DNA of 64,000 nucleotides from Brevibacterium album DSM 18261 (GCF_000426445.1 NZ_AUFJ01000010.1:62001-126000); one strand, 5' to 3'. Counted from the first letter of the stretch, positions 17,451-26,368 are shown. The notes: a model not told the origin generated them from the sequence alone. Translations and numbers: made by a program.

Positions 17451-17489
17451 GTGAGGGGCTCCGCGCAGCTCAGGCGCGCGACCCCTCAC
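17451..17489. terminator. Hairpin between convergent genes
   Basis: GTGAGGGG...CCCCTCAC with an inner CGCGC...GCGCG stem. It lies at the 3' end of the DUF4349 gene, overlaps its stop codon, and faces the end of the frameshifted reductase. No U-run, so efficiency is uncertain. Confidence 0.5.
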
Positions 17490-18468
17490 CGGTGGAGCCC
17501 TCCTCGCGCTCCGAGGGGCTCCCCGGGCCGTTCGCCCCAGCTCCGTTCGCACCGCCCGAACCCGGTGCGCCCTGCGGGAATCCTCTGACAGCGTCCGGCA
17601 TGCCCCCGAAGCGCGGCCGCCGGTGGCTTCTGCGCCTGCGGACCCAGCGGATGAGCAGGTAGGCAGGGATGCCGAGCACAATCACCCAGGGCAGGAGCGC
17701 CGTGAGCACCAGCACCAGTCCGCCCGCGGAGTTCAGCAGGGTCTTCCAGATGTCGGCAAGCCAGCCGGTGAACCCGCCCGAATCGTCCGCGCGGTCGGTT
17801 TCGCGCAGTTCGACCCGGAGGGTGGACATCGACACCTGGTCCTCCAGGTCACTGCGCTGGGCGACGAGCTCCTCCAGTTCGCCCTGCCGCTCACTGAGGG
17901 CCGCTTCAGCCTCGAGCAGATCAGCGCTGGTGTCCGCCTCGGCCATAATGCCCTCCAGGCGCTCAGTGGAGACCTCCAGGGCACGGATCCGGGCATCGAG
18001 GTCGCGCACCGCGCCGGTCACGTCCTCAGCGCTCTGACTCCGCCGCACGACCTCGCCGCTCTCATCGACGTCAGCCATCAGCTCCTCGAACTCATCGGCG
18101 GGGACGCGCAGCGTGAGGTCCACCACGACTTCGCCGTCAGGGTCGACCCGCTCTTCGCGGCTCTCCACGTGGCCGCCGCGCGACTCGCCGCGCTCGGCGA
18201 CACCGTCGGCCGCCTTCGCGGGGTCTGCCGTGATCACCCGCATATCCCCCACGGAGATGACCTGCCGACTGCCTTCCGAGCCTCCGGGCTCTGAGGTCCC
18301 GGGCTCCGCGTCTCCGGGGCCGGCGTTCTGCGCTCTGCCACCCTGTGCGCCCTCCGAATCCGCGGAGTGCTCCGACACTCCCGTATCCCCCGCCCATTGG
18401 AACGACGAGCCGCAGCCGGTGAGAATGAGGCCGAGGCCGAGGACAAGGGGGACGATGATGCGTCTCAT
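17470..18468 (-). CDS. DUF4349 lipoprotein with C-terminal membrane anchor
   Basis: 332 residues. Lipobox LILTGC at about residue 19, then an acidic Gly/Glu-rich linker. The DUF4349 core spans about residues 68-230: ISVGDMRVITADPAKAADGV, then paired beta strands and a long coiled coil around RIRALEVSTERLEGIM and ALSERQGELEELVAQRSDLE. A transmembrane helix follows (GGLVLVLTALLPWVIVLGIP), then a basic RRRRSHRR stop-transfer and a disordered tail. The protein is thus fixed at both ends to the membrane with the coiled coil outside. Family function is unknown; it is widespread in actinobacteria. Confidence 0.88.
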   Translation of the reverse strand: MRRIIVPLVLGLGLILTGCGSSFQWAGDTGVSEHSADSEGAQGGRAQNAGPGDAEPGTSEPGGSEGSRQVISVGDMRVITADPAKAADGVAERGESRGGHVESREERVDPDGEVVVDLTLRVPADEFEELMADVDESGEVVRRSQSAEDVTGAVRDLDARIRALEVSTERLEGIMAEADTSADLLEAEAALSERQGELEELVAQRSDLEDQVSMSTLRVELRETDRADDSGGFTGWLADIWKTLLNSAGGLVLVLTALLPWVIVLGIPAYLLIRWVRRRRSHRRPRFGGMPDAVRGFPQGAPGSGGANGAGANGPGSPSEREEGSTGEGSRA

Positions 18469-18599
18469 ACCGATAATCTAGGCTCCCGCGGTCACGAATG
18501 GGGCAGTCTCGCGTGACAGGTCTGGAACGGTGGGAGCACTCACCCTTGATCCACCGGTCGGGCTGCGGTTCGTGCCGGCCCGGTGGAAGTGACGTGTCC

Positions 18600-19073
18600 T
18601 TCTGACATGGGACGAGGGCAGTGCTCAAGCCACCTTCGACCCGGGTCTGGTCAAGTCCCTCGTCCTGGCCGATCCGGCAAGGCCTACCGGGACTGGCTGG
18701 ACGAACGCGGCGAGGTGTTTCGCGAGGGCATCCAGATCGCGACGCTGGAACCGTTCCAGGGATACAAAAACGCGATCGATGGCCATCTCGAGGACGCCGC
18801 CTGCGTGCTGGATGCCCTCTGCATCGTCAAGCTCGCCGGTGTTGCCTTCGATGGTCGCCTGCCAGTGCGCCCAGGATCTCCAGAGAGGTGTTTCCAACAG
18901 CCCACTCCGACACCGATGACGCAAGCAACGGCAGAGCGGAGGCTGTCAACGGCAGCATCGCACCCGGCCGCCGCGCTGCCCGCGGCTTCCGGAACTCCAA
19001 GCACTACCGCCTCCGCATGCTCCTCATCACCGGAGGGCTTGACGCCTCAGCCCACACTCAACTCTGAAGAGCC
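18600..19073 (+). mobile_element. Decayed ISL3-family insertion sequence (transposase remnant and right end)
   Basis: Around 18660-18860 one frame reads GRSGKAYRDWLDERGEVFRE, then GIQIATLEPFQGYKNAIDGH and CVLDALCIVKLAG: the DDE core region of ISL3 transposases. A second frame at about 18910-19067 reads DTDDASNGRAEAVNG and ARGFRNSKHYRLRMLLITGG, the ISL3 C-terminus. The stretch between, which should be 150 or more residues, and the N-terminal third are missing, so the element carries internal deletion and frameshift and cannot move. The sequence ending at 19073 (reverse complement GGCTCTTCAGAGTTGAGTG) matches the usual ISL3 terminal repeat. The left end was not found. The dnaE stop codon lies 2 bp beyond the right end. 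Confidence 0.8.
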
Positions 19074-19074
19074 G

Positions 19075-22000
19075 TCATTCCACTGACCTAGCTCCGAGCA
19101 GCGCCTTGACCTCGGCATAGAGGTCCGCAGTGACGTTGACGGGGTAGCGAGGTAGCTCAAAATGGACGACACTCCCCGGCTTGCGCAGCTTCAGGCGCGG
19201 CACAGTCTGCCCCGGGTGTCGCTCAAGGATGCTGCGGAGTTCAGTGATGCGCCGCTCAGTGGCGGCGGTCTCAGGCATGACCATCGTGAAAGGACGGTCA
19301 TCCAGTTCACCTCGAGCAGCGATCACCTCCGCGCTGTTCGCACGGAGGCTCACCCCGTCGTCACGGATGCTCACGCGCGCCGACACAGCGATGACCACGT
19401 CCTGCTCCAGGGCCGCGGAGTACAGCTCGTGGGTCTTGCCTAGGAACATAACGGTGATGTCGGCTCCGAGGTCCTCGACCCGCACGATCGTGTAGGGGTT
19501 CCCCGAGGCCTTCGCGACCCGGTGCTGGACCTGCGTGACGAGTCCAGCGATCTTTACATGCGCTCCGTCTTCGGGCGGGTTCTCCCCGATGAGTCGGGCT
19601 ATGGCCGTGTCGGAGTTTTGAGACAGCGTCTTCTCCATGCCGCTGAGCGGGTGGTCGGAGACGTAGAGCCCGAGCATGTCCCGCTCCAGGCTGAGCTTCT
19701 CCCGGCGCGGCCACTCGGAGATCTCGGGGATGTCGATAGCGAGCTCGTCGAAGCCCTCGTCGCCGTCGAGGCCGGCGAACAGGTCGAACTGTCCTCGGGC
19801 CTCTTCGCGTTTGACCGAGGCCGCAGCGTCGACAGCCTCCTTGTGGATCGCCTCCAGCGCTCGGCGAGAGCGGCCGAAGGAGTCGAACGCCCCGGCCTTG
19901 ATCAGCGATTCCACGGCACGCTTGTTGGCCGCTTCCTGCGGGACCTTGCGCAGGAAGTCGTGGAACCCTTCGAACCGGTTGCTTTCGCGGGCGGTGAGGA
20001 TCTGTTCGACCACGGTGCCGCCGACGTTGCGGATCGCTTCCATGCCGAAGCGGATGTCCTCGCCGACGGCAGCGAAGTACCTGATCGATTCATTCACGTC
20101 CGGGGGCAGCACCCGGATGCCCATCCTGCGGGTCTCCCCGAGATAGAGCGCCATCTTGTCGCGGTTCTCGCCGACGCTGGTCAACAGAGCAGCCATGTAC
20201 TCGGCCGGGTAGTGCGCCTTGAGGTAGGCCGTCCAGTAGCTGAGGAGGCCGTAGGCGGCCGAGTGTGCCTTGTTGAAGGCGTAGTCGGAGAACGGCAGCA
20301 GGATGTCCCACAGGGTCGTGATCGCGTCCTCACTGTAGCCGTTCGCGCGCATCCCGGATGAGAACCCCTCGAACTGCTTGTCCAGCTCGGCCTTCTTCTT
20401 CTTGCCCATCGCGCGGCGCAGCAGGTCTGCCTGTCCGAGGGTGAAGCCGGCGAGGACCTGGGCGATGGTCATGACCTGCTCCTGGTAGACGATCAGGCCA
20501 TAGGTCTTGCCCAGGACGTCTGCCAGAGGCTCGGCGAGCTCGGGGTGGATCGGGACGATCTCCTGCTGCCCGGTCTTGCGCAGCGCGTAGTTGATGTGCG
20601 AATTGGCCCCCATCGGGCCGGGTCGGTACAGGGCCCCGACGGCGGTGATGTCCTCGAAGTGGTCGGGGCGCGCGAGCCGCAGCAGGGACCGCATGGCGTC
20701 GCCGTCGAACTGGATGACCCCCAACGTGTCGCCGCGGCGCATGAGCTCGAAGACGCCGGGGTCGTCGAGCGGCAGCTCCTCGAGGTCGATCTCGTCGCCG
20801 CGGTTGGTGCGGATGTTTTCGAGCGCGTCGCTGATGATGGTGAGGTTCCTCAGGCCGAGGAAGTCCATCTTGATCAGGCCGAGGCCCTCACATGTCGGAT
20901 AGTCGAACTGGGTGATGATCTGCCCGTCCTGCTCCCGCTTCATCAGCGGGATGACGTCGATGAGCGGCTCGCTGGACATGATCACCCCGGCTGCGTGCAC
21001 TCCCCACTGTCGCTTGAGGTTCTCCAGCCCCGTGGCCGTGTCGTACACGGTCCGGACTTCGGGGTCGGATTCGATGAGTGCGCGGACGTCCTGGGCCTCG
21101 GTGTACCGCGGGTGGCCGGAGTCGAAGATGCCGCCGAGAGGGATGTCCTTGCCGGAGACGGTCGGGGGCATGGCCTTGGTGATCTTCTCGCCCATGCTGA
21201 AGGGATATCCGAGGACGCGTGCGGAGTCCTTCAGCGCCTGCTTGGCCTTGATCGTGCCGTAGGTGACGATCTGAGCGACCCGGTCGTCGCCGTACTTCTC
21301 CGTGACGTACTGGATGATCTCTCCCCGCCGCCGGTCATCGAAGTCGACGTCGAAGTCGGGCATCGACACGCGGTCAGGATTCAGGAATCGCTCGAAGATC
21401 AGATCGTGGACGAGCGGGTCGAGCCCCGTGATGGTCAGCACGTAGGCGACCATCGACCCGGCTCCGGATCCTCGGCCTGGACCGACGCGGATGCCCTGGC
21501 TCTTTGCCCATTGGATGAAGTCCGCGACGACGAGGAAGTAGCCGGCGAAGCCCATCTGGAGGATGATCCCGGTCTCGTACTCCGCGCGCTCACGCACTTC
21601 CTGGCTGATTCCGCCCGGGTAGCGCATGGTCAGTCCGCGCTCGATCTCCTTGACCAGCCAGGTCTCTTCGGTCTCCCCGTCGGGCACGGGGTACCGCGGC
21701 ATGTAGTTCGCCGAGGTGTCGAACTCGACGTTGCACCGTTCAGCGATCAGCAATGTGTTGTCACAGGCCTCGGGGAAGTCTCGGAACAGGTGACGCATCT
21801 GAGCGGCGGACTTCAGGTAGAACTCGTCGGCGTCGAATTTGAACCGATTCGGGTCGTCCATGGTCGAGCCCGACTGCACGCACAGCAGGGCTGCGTGACT
21901 CTTGGCATCCTCTGCCGCGACGTAGTGCAGGTCGTTGGTCGCGACCAGCGGCAGATTCAGATCCTTCGCAAGCCTGATGAGATCGCCCATGACACGCTTT

Positions 22001-22590
22001 TCGATGCCCAAGCCATGGTCCATGAGCTCGCAGAAGTAGTTCTCCGCCCCGAAGATGTCGCGGAAGTCCGCCGCGGCCTGCCGGGCCTCGTCGTACTGGC
22101 CGAGGCGGAGGCGCGTCTGGACCTCGCTGCTCGGGCAGCCTGTCGTCGCGATGAGGCCCGTGCCATAAGTGCTCAGCAGCTCGCGGTCCATCCTCGGCTT
22201 GAAGTACTGCCCTTCCATCGAGGCCAGCGACGAGAGCCGGAAGAGGTTGTGCATGCCCTCGGTGGTCTCCGCGAGCATCGTCAAATGCGTGTAGGCCCCC
22301 GCGCCCGAGACGTCATCCCGCGAACCGTCGCCCCAGCGCACACGAGTACGGTCCGAACGGTGAGTGCCCGGCGTCAGGTACGCCTCTGTCCCGATGATCG
22401 GCTTGACTCCGGCGTCCCTCGCGGTCCTCCAGAAGTCGAAAGCGCCGTAGACGTTCCCATGGTCGGTCACGGCGACGGCAGGCATGCCCTGACGCGCAGC
22501 CTCGTCCACCAGCGGACCGATGTGGGCGGCTCCGTCCAGCATCGAGTACTCGCTGTGCACGTGGAGATGGACGAACTCTTCTGCTGGCAT
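19075..22590 (-). CDS. dnaE: DNA polymerase III alpha subunit (DnaE)
   Basis: Replicative DNA polymerase catalytic subunit, 1171 residues, the normal length of actinobacterial DnaE1. N-terminal PHP domain: FVHLHVHSEYSMLDG and AVTDHGNVYGAFDF. Catalytic palm: PDFDVDFDD at about residue 410. Beyond these lie GLIKMDFLGLRNLT, PGPMG, AFNKAHSAAYGLLSYWTAYL, helix-hairpin-helix KAGAFDSFG and the OB fold near VRVEDLGADITVMFLGKT. No frameshift seen. The ATG at 22590 is favoured (GAGGG upstream); TTG/GTG codons slightly earlier are possible. The setting is odd: an IS remnant directly at its 3' end and a LysR gene divergent upstream, not the usual lspA/rluD/ileS neighbours. It may be the only chromosomal copy or an acquired second one. 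Confidence 0.95.
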   Translation of the reverse strand: MPAEEFVHLHVHSEYSMLDGAAHIGPLVDEAARQGMPAVAVTDHGNVYGAFDFWRTARDAGVKPIIGTEAYLTPGTHRSDRTRVRWGDGSRDDVSGAGAYTHLTMLAETTEGMHNLFRLSSLASMEGQYFKPRMDRELLSTYGTGLIATTGCPSSEVQTRLRLGQYDEARQAAADFRDIFGAENYFCELMDHGLGIEKRVMGDLIRLAKDLNLPLVATNDLHYVAAEDAKSHAALLCVQSGSTMDDPNRFKFDADEFYLKSAAQMRHLFRDFPEACDNTLLIAERCNVEFDTSANYMPRYPVPDGETEETWLVKEIERGLTMRYPGGISQEVRERAEYETGIILQMGFAGYFLVVADFIQWAKSQGIRVGPGRGSGAGSMVAYVLTITGLDPLVHDLIFERFLNPDRVSMPDFDVDFDDRRRGEIIQYVTEKYGDDRVAQIVTYGTIKAKQALKDSARVLGYPFSMGEKITKAMPPTVSGKDIPLGGIFDSGHPRYTEAQDVRALIESDPEVRTVYDTATGLENLKRQWGVHAAGVIMSSEPLIDVIPLMKREQDGQIITQFDYPTCEGLGLIKMDFLGLRNLTIISDALENIRTNRGDEIDLEELPLDDPGVFELMRRGDTLGVIQFDGDAMRSLLRLARPDHFEDITAVGALYRPGPMGANSHINYALRKTGQQEIVPIHPELAEPLADVLGKTYGLIVYQEQVMTIAQVLAGFTLGQADLLRRAMGKKKKAELDKQFEGFSSGMRANGYSEDAITTLWDILLPFSDYAFNKAHSAAYGLLSYWTAYLKAHYPAEYMAALLTSVGENRDKMALYLGETRRMGIRVLPPDVNESIRYFAAVGEDIRFGMEAIRNVGGTVVEQILTARESNRFEGFHDFLRKVPQEAANKRAVESLIKAGAFDSFGRSRRALEAIHKEAVDAAASVKREEARGQFDLFAGLDGDEGFDELAIDIPEISEWPRREKLSLERDMLGLYVSDHPLSGMEKTLSQNSDTAIARLIGENPPEDGAHVKIAGLVTQVQHRVAKASGNPYTIVRVEDLGADITVMFLGKTHELYSAALEQDVVIAVSARVSIRDDGVSLRANSAEVIAARGELDDRPFTMVMPETAATERRITELRSILERHPGQTVPRLKLRKPGSVVHFELPRYPVNVTADLYAEVKALLGARSVE

Positions 22591-22678
22591 CTGCACCCTC
22601 ACAAACAACAATCGGTTGACTGCTCGAGTTCAGCAGGAGGAGTAAGCAGGGGTCCAACAACCCTAGACCCGGCGTGCC

Positions 22679-22693
22679 ACAACCGTGCGTTGT
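22679..22693. promoter_or_regulatory. ACAAC-N5-GTTGT palindrome, putative LysR-box
   Basis: A 5-bp perfect dyad with 5-bp spacing 20 bp before the LysR start codon and about 90 bp upstream of dnaE. The T-N11-A-like spacing agrees with LysR-type binding sites, so autoregulation is plausible. An effect on dnaE is speculative. Confidence 0.45.
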
Positions 22694-22712
22694 ACGGCGT
22701 AGTATTGGCGGC

Positions 22713-23633
22713 ATGGATGTTGATACCGTGAGGACGTTCCTCGCCGTAGCGGAGCTCGGGCAGTTCCAGGAGGCAGCGACAGAGTTAGGCGTTACTCAGC
22801 AGGCAGTCTCCAAGCGCGTCTCCAGGCTCGAGTCGGAGCTCGGCGTGCGCATCTTCGCCCGCACGCCGCGAGGCGCGCACCTCAGCGTCGACGGGCAGGC
22901 GTTCCTGCCTCACGCTCGGGAGCTGGTGCAGGTCGCGGACCGCGCCGTCGACTCAGTCCATCCCGGACGCAGAGCACTGCGGGTCGATGTCCTCCACCGA
23001 CGGATTGCACCCTCCGTGTTGATGCGCGAGTACCACCAGAGCAGCCCTCACGTGCTCCTCGACGTCGTGACGCTTGGCACCGCGAGCGTCACCGACGCGA
23101 TCGAGGCGATCCGCGCAGGCACCATCGATGCGTCTTTTCGGGCGATCCTGCACGACGCACCCGACCGGTGGGCGGATATCGCTGTGCCCCGGGTCTTCGA
23201 ATCACGGATGGAGGTGCTCGTCGGCCCTCACCATCCGCTTGCCGCCGCCAAGCATCTGACGCCCCATGACCTGCGGACCCATCGCATCTGGATCCCGGGG
23301 ATCTTGCCGGGAACCGAATGGGCTCACTACTACGAAAGGCTCGCCGCCGACTTCGACCTCAGCATCGACGGCATCGGCCCGCACTTCGGCGACGAGGCCC
23401 TGCTCGAGGAGATCGCCGATTCCAGGACCCTGATGACGTTCGTGGGCGACCGTGACCGCTACCTCTGGCCGGCGCATTTCGACCTTCGCCGGATCCCGCT
23501 TCGGGACCCGACTCCGATCTATCCCTACTCCCTTGTGCACCGCGCAGACAATGCACACCCCGGGATACCAGGGATGCTCGACTACTTCCGGGCTCTTGAG
23601 AGCAGTGCTGTGGTCGAGACATGGCTGCCCTAG
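22713..23633 (+). CDS. LysR-family transcriptional regulator
   Basis: 306 residues. N-terminal HTH: FLAVAELGQFQEAATELGVT, QQAVSKRVSRLESELGVRIF, ARTPRGAHLSVDG. The periplasmic-binding-like effector domain follows from about residue 90 (RALRVDVLHRRIAPSVLM). The ATG at 22713 matches the conserved family start MDVDTVRTFLAVAE. It is divergent from dnaE and convergent with the P-loop kinase operon. Sensor specificity unknown; the usual LysR target is the divergent gene, here a polymerase subunit, which would be unusual. Confidence 0.92.
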   Translation: MDVDTVRTFLAVAELGQFQEAATELGVTQQAVSKRVSRLESELGVRIFARTPRGAHLSVDGQAFLPHARELVQVADRAVDSVHPGRRALRVDVLHRRIAPSVLMREYHQSSPHVLLDVVTLGTASVTDAIEAIRAGTIDASFRAILHDAPDRWADIAVPRVFESRMEVLVGPHHPLAAAKHLTPHDLRTHRIWIPGILPGTEWAHYYERLAADFDLSIDGIGPHFGDEALLEEIADSRTLMTFVGDRDRYLWPAHFDLRRIPLRDPTPIYPYSLVHRADNAHPGIPGMLDYFRALESSAVVETWLP

Positions 23634-23755
23634 CGCCATCGACCGACTCCCTGTGCGACCTCCGGGGCCCTCCGGCCAGGGGCGCAGGATCGCCAACCGC
23701 GCAGCCGCCAGGCCTTCACGACGATCCGAGGCGAGCACGGGCGACCACCGACCTC

Positions 23756-24910
23756 CTACGGGGAGTCCACGAGGCCACCGACGGAGCCTGGCTGGACAAG
23801 AGCGACGATCTCCTCCGCGACTGCCTGCGGCGACGCGCCGCTGGTGTCGATCACTCGACGACCATTGCGCGGCGAGGGATCCTGCGCCTCGACGACTGCC
23901 GCCTCGATCGAGGAGGCGAGCTCGTCTCCTTCCAGCCCGAGCCGGTGATTGCCCTGGACAGGTGGACCGTCACCGCGGGCACTGGCCGCGATCCGCTCGG
24001 CAAGTGCATCTGCCGACGCGACGAGCCAGAAGTCATGCGCCTCGACTCCGTCGCCGCGTTCGATGAGGTTGATGCTCGAAGCGTCGCCGCTGACCACAAG
24101 CGTGCTCGCCCCGGCTTCAGCGAGACGGCGGGCCACCGACCTCGCGTTCGCCGCGCGCACCGGAGCCAGGTCAGCGGCTCGCGACCGAGAGCCGAGGTGC
24201 CCGAGCTGGGTGGCATCGACATATCCGACGGGCTGTCCCGAGCGCGCGAGATGGGCGAAGACCTGGTAGCCCGTCGTCGAGACGCCGACTCCTCCGGGAC
24301 CCGTGATGGTGATCAGCCTTCGCGCATTCGGTCCGACCGCGTCGTCGATCGTCGCTTGTGTCTGGTCGTCGGCTCGACGGAGCCAGTCGAGGACGACGTG
24401 GCTCACCTCCTGCGCCAATGCTTCAGGCGTCTGCGCACTTGTGTCCATCCGCAGATCCGCGAAGCCCGCTTCGATCCGCCGCGCGTATGCAGCGGACTCG
24501 TCCGCGAGCTCGGTCAGCCAGCCACGCTCCAGGACGCGGCGACGGATCGATTCCTCGTCTGCGTCGAGGTGGACCGCGAGGATCCGGTCCCGCGGCCATC
24601 TGGGCAGAAGCGAGCGAAGCTGCCCATCACTGTCGGCGAGGCCGGCCACGATCAGGCAGCGCGCTCCGTTGCGCTGGAAGCTGCGGGCCAGGTCGGGAAG
24701 CGACGCAGCTATCAGGTCCTCCTCCGAGGCGTCGATCGTGCTTGCCAGGCGGAGCTGGTCGGCGTCGGCGAACGCGGCCCGCACGCCAGCGCGCTCCAGC
24801 TCGGTCAAGAGACGGTGCCCGAGGGTGGACTTCCCCACTCCTGAGGTCCCGAGGATCCACACGATCGGAATCAGGGCTTGCCGGTGCCTGGGGCTGCGGG
24901 CGCTGTTCAT
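23756..24910 (-). CDS. Tandem P-loop kinase/NTPase, second Walker A degenerate
   Basis: 384 residues forming two similar nucleotide-binding halves. First half: IVWILGTSGVGKSTLGHRLL (complete Walker A, about residues 20-28), with ADADQLRLA and a shikimate/adenylylsulfate-kinase-like layout. Second half from about residue 195: RLITITGPGGVGVSTTGYQV, where the Walker A Lys is replaced by Val, followed by YVDATQLGHLG. The second site probably binds without hydrolysing, or regulates the first. It starts at ATG 24910 inside the ATGA overlap with the upstream RibD-like gene, so the two proteins are coupled. Substrate unknown. The gene converges on the LysR gene. Confidence 0.75.
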   Translation of the reverse strand: MNSARSPRHRQALIPIVWILGTSGVGKSTLGHRLLTELERAGVRAAFADADQLRLASTIDASEEDLIAASLPDLARSFQRNGARCLIVAGLADSDGQLRSLLPRWPRDRILAVHLDADEESIRRRVLERGWLTELADESAAYARRIEAGFADLRMDTSAQTPEALAQEVSHVVLDWLRRADDQTQATIDDAVGPNARRLITITGPGGVGVSTTGYQVFAHLARSGQPVGYVDATQLGHLGSRSRAADLAPVRAANARSVARRLAEAGASTLVVSGDASSINLIERGDGVEAHDFWLVASADALAERIAASARGDGPPVQGNHRLGLEGDELASSIEAAVVEAQDPSPRNGRRVIDTSGASPQAVAEEIVALVQPGSVGGLVDSP

Positions 24911-25458
24911 CGGCGACTGTAGGTGAGGAGCACGGCTCCGGAGGCGAAGGACTTTGTGCCCTTGTGTTCCCATCGACTACGGGGCTGGCCGCCTTGGAAC
25001 AGCCGGGTGCCTTTGCCGAGAAGGACCGGATTGAGCACGAGCCGGAGTTCGTCGAGCAGGTCCGCCTCGAGCAGGGAGGTCGCGGCGCTGCCGCCGGCGA
25101 ACACGGCGATGTCGCGCCCATCCTCCTGCTTGAGGCTCCGGAGGCGTCCGATGGCGTCGGGCCCGACGGGAACTGCCCTGTGCCAGTCTGAATGCTCCAG
25201 CGTGCTGCTGAGGACGTACTTCGGCAGCGCGTGCATGCGCTCACGCTGGACGGCTGTGACCTCGTCGCCGGCCGTGGGCCAGTACGCGGCGAGCTCGTCG
25301 TGGGCGACGCGCCCGAAGACCATGCCGTCGATGGACTGCAGGAGCTCATCGAGGTGCCGCTCGAACTCGGCGTCGGAGAAGGCCCAGTCGATCGCGCCTG
25401 TTCCGTCGTTGATGAAGCCGTCGAGAGAGACGTTGGTGTGCAGGAAGAGTCGCCGCAT
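24907..25458 (-). CDS. RibD/dihydrofolate reductase-like protein
   Basis: 183 residues: RRLFLHTNVSLDGFINDG at the start, MVFGRVAHDELAAYWP, then DIAVFAGGSAATSLLEADLL and LVLNPVLLGKGTRLFQGG. This is the usual NADPH-dependent reductase pattern of stand-alone RibD_C proteins. The ATG at 25458 is preferred; the longer frame to 25545 crosses the operator. First gene of a two-gene operon with the P-loop kinase and divergent from a TetR regulator. Confidence 0.87.
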   Translation of the reverse strand: MRRLFLHTNVSLDGFINDGTGAIDWAFSDAEFERHLDELLQSIDGMVFGRVAHDELAAYWPTAGDEVTAVQRERMHALPKYVLSSTLEHSDWHRAVPVGPDAIGRLRSLKQEDGRDIAVFAGGSAATSLLEADLLDELRLVLNPVLLGKGTRLFQGGQPRSRWEHKGTKSFASGAVLLTYSRR

Positions 25459-25506
25459 GGCAGGGCTCCTGTCCCGTCGCGGATCGCGACTGTTCTTGAT
25501 TGGTCG

Positions 25507-25534
25507 GCCAAAAATATGGTGTCCAATTTTTGGC
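25507..25534. promoter_or_regulatory. GCCAAAAAT-N10-ATTTTTGGC operator
   Basis: Perfect 9-bp inverted repeat in the divergent promoter of the RibD-like/kinase operon and the TetR gene. It is A/T-rich in a GC-rich setting. Both size and position fit a TetR dimer site that controls both directions. Confidence 0.7.
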
Positions 25535-25565
25535 GGCGCTGTCAAGAAGTTGCTAGGATCGGGTC

Positions 25566-26159
25566 ATGACACGCGCCGGTCGACCCAGAGGCTTCGTCGA
25601 GGCCCAGGTCATCGGCGGCGCGCGGGACGTGTTCTGGCTCCGAGGGTACGCAGCGTCGTCGCTCCGGGACCTGACTGAGGCGACGGGACTGCTGCCCGGC
25701 AGCATCTACAGCTCGTTCGGCAGCAAGCGCGACCTGTTCGTCCGCACTCTCGAGGACTACGCCGCTGGTGCGCGGCAGGCCGCAGACGAGCTGCGCACCG
25801 CGGCCCCGGCCCTACCGGCTATCCGCGCCTTCCTGGTCGGTGCCGTCGACGCCGCTCGCGTCTCGCCGGGTCGCGGATGCATGCTCGGCAACACCGCGGT
25901 CGAACTGCTGCCTGAAGACGACACGGCACGGGAGATCGTCCGCAAGGCGTTTCACGATCTGGAGGACGGGCTGGCGGCCGCGCTCGGTAACGCGCAGCAG
26001 GACGGCGAGATCCGCAGCGACCTCGACGCCGGTCCGCACGCTCGGCAGCTTCTCGCCCTGGTGCAAGGACTGCACGTCACGGCCCGCGCCGAGGCCGACC
26101 CGCACCGGCTCGTCGACGCGGTGGACGCAGCCCTCGATGCTCTTCGTCCCATCGCGTGA
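25566..26159 (+). CDS. TetR/AcrR-family transcriptional regulator
   Basis: 197 residues. HTH region GRPRGFVEAQVIGGARDVFW, SSLRDLTEATGLLPGSIYSS, FGSKRDLFVRTLEDY: the TetR N-terminal domain with the YSSFGSKRDLF hallmark of the AcrR/YxaF branch. The ligand domain has SPGRGCMLGNTAVEL, typical of regulators that sense small electrophiles or drugs. It is divergent from the RibD-like/kinase operon across a strong palindrome, which it most likely represses. Confidence 0.92.
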   Translation: MTRAGRPRGFVEAQVIGGARDVFWLRGYAASSLRDLTEATGLLPGSIYSSFGSKRDLFVRTLEDYAAGARQAADELRTAAPALPAIRAFLVGAVDAARVSPGRGCMLGNTAVELLPEDDTAREIVRKAFHDLEDGLAAALGNAQQDGEIRSDLDAGPHARQLLALVQGLHVTARAEADPHRLVDAVDAALDALRPIA

Positions 26160-26368
26160 CCTGTAGCGGTGGAGCGAGGCCTTGGAGCATGACCGGCCAC
26201 CATGGCCAGCACTCCGGATTCGCCGACATCGACTGTGGGCGTTTCCGACCGGCGGCTCGAGGGGCTGGAGGCGTATTCGATAGCTCTGGGCCTGCCAGAC
26301 TCAGAACCGGCAGTGCTTTCCGCGGCACGATGCCGACGTGCTCGGGCCGGAACCTGGTGACGGCATAA

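Noticed and set aside
18300-18640. Search for a copy of the tRNA-Val 3' end as an attachment site
   Set aside because: No stretch of about 15 bases matching the tRNA end was seen by eye; the island idea remains unproven.
20545-22731. Plus-strand frame of about 700 codons opposite dnaE
   Set aside because: dnaE has all expected catalytic motifs on the minus strand; the mirror frame has none.
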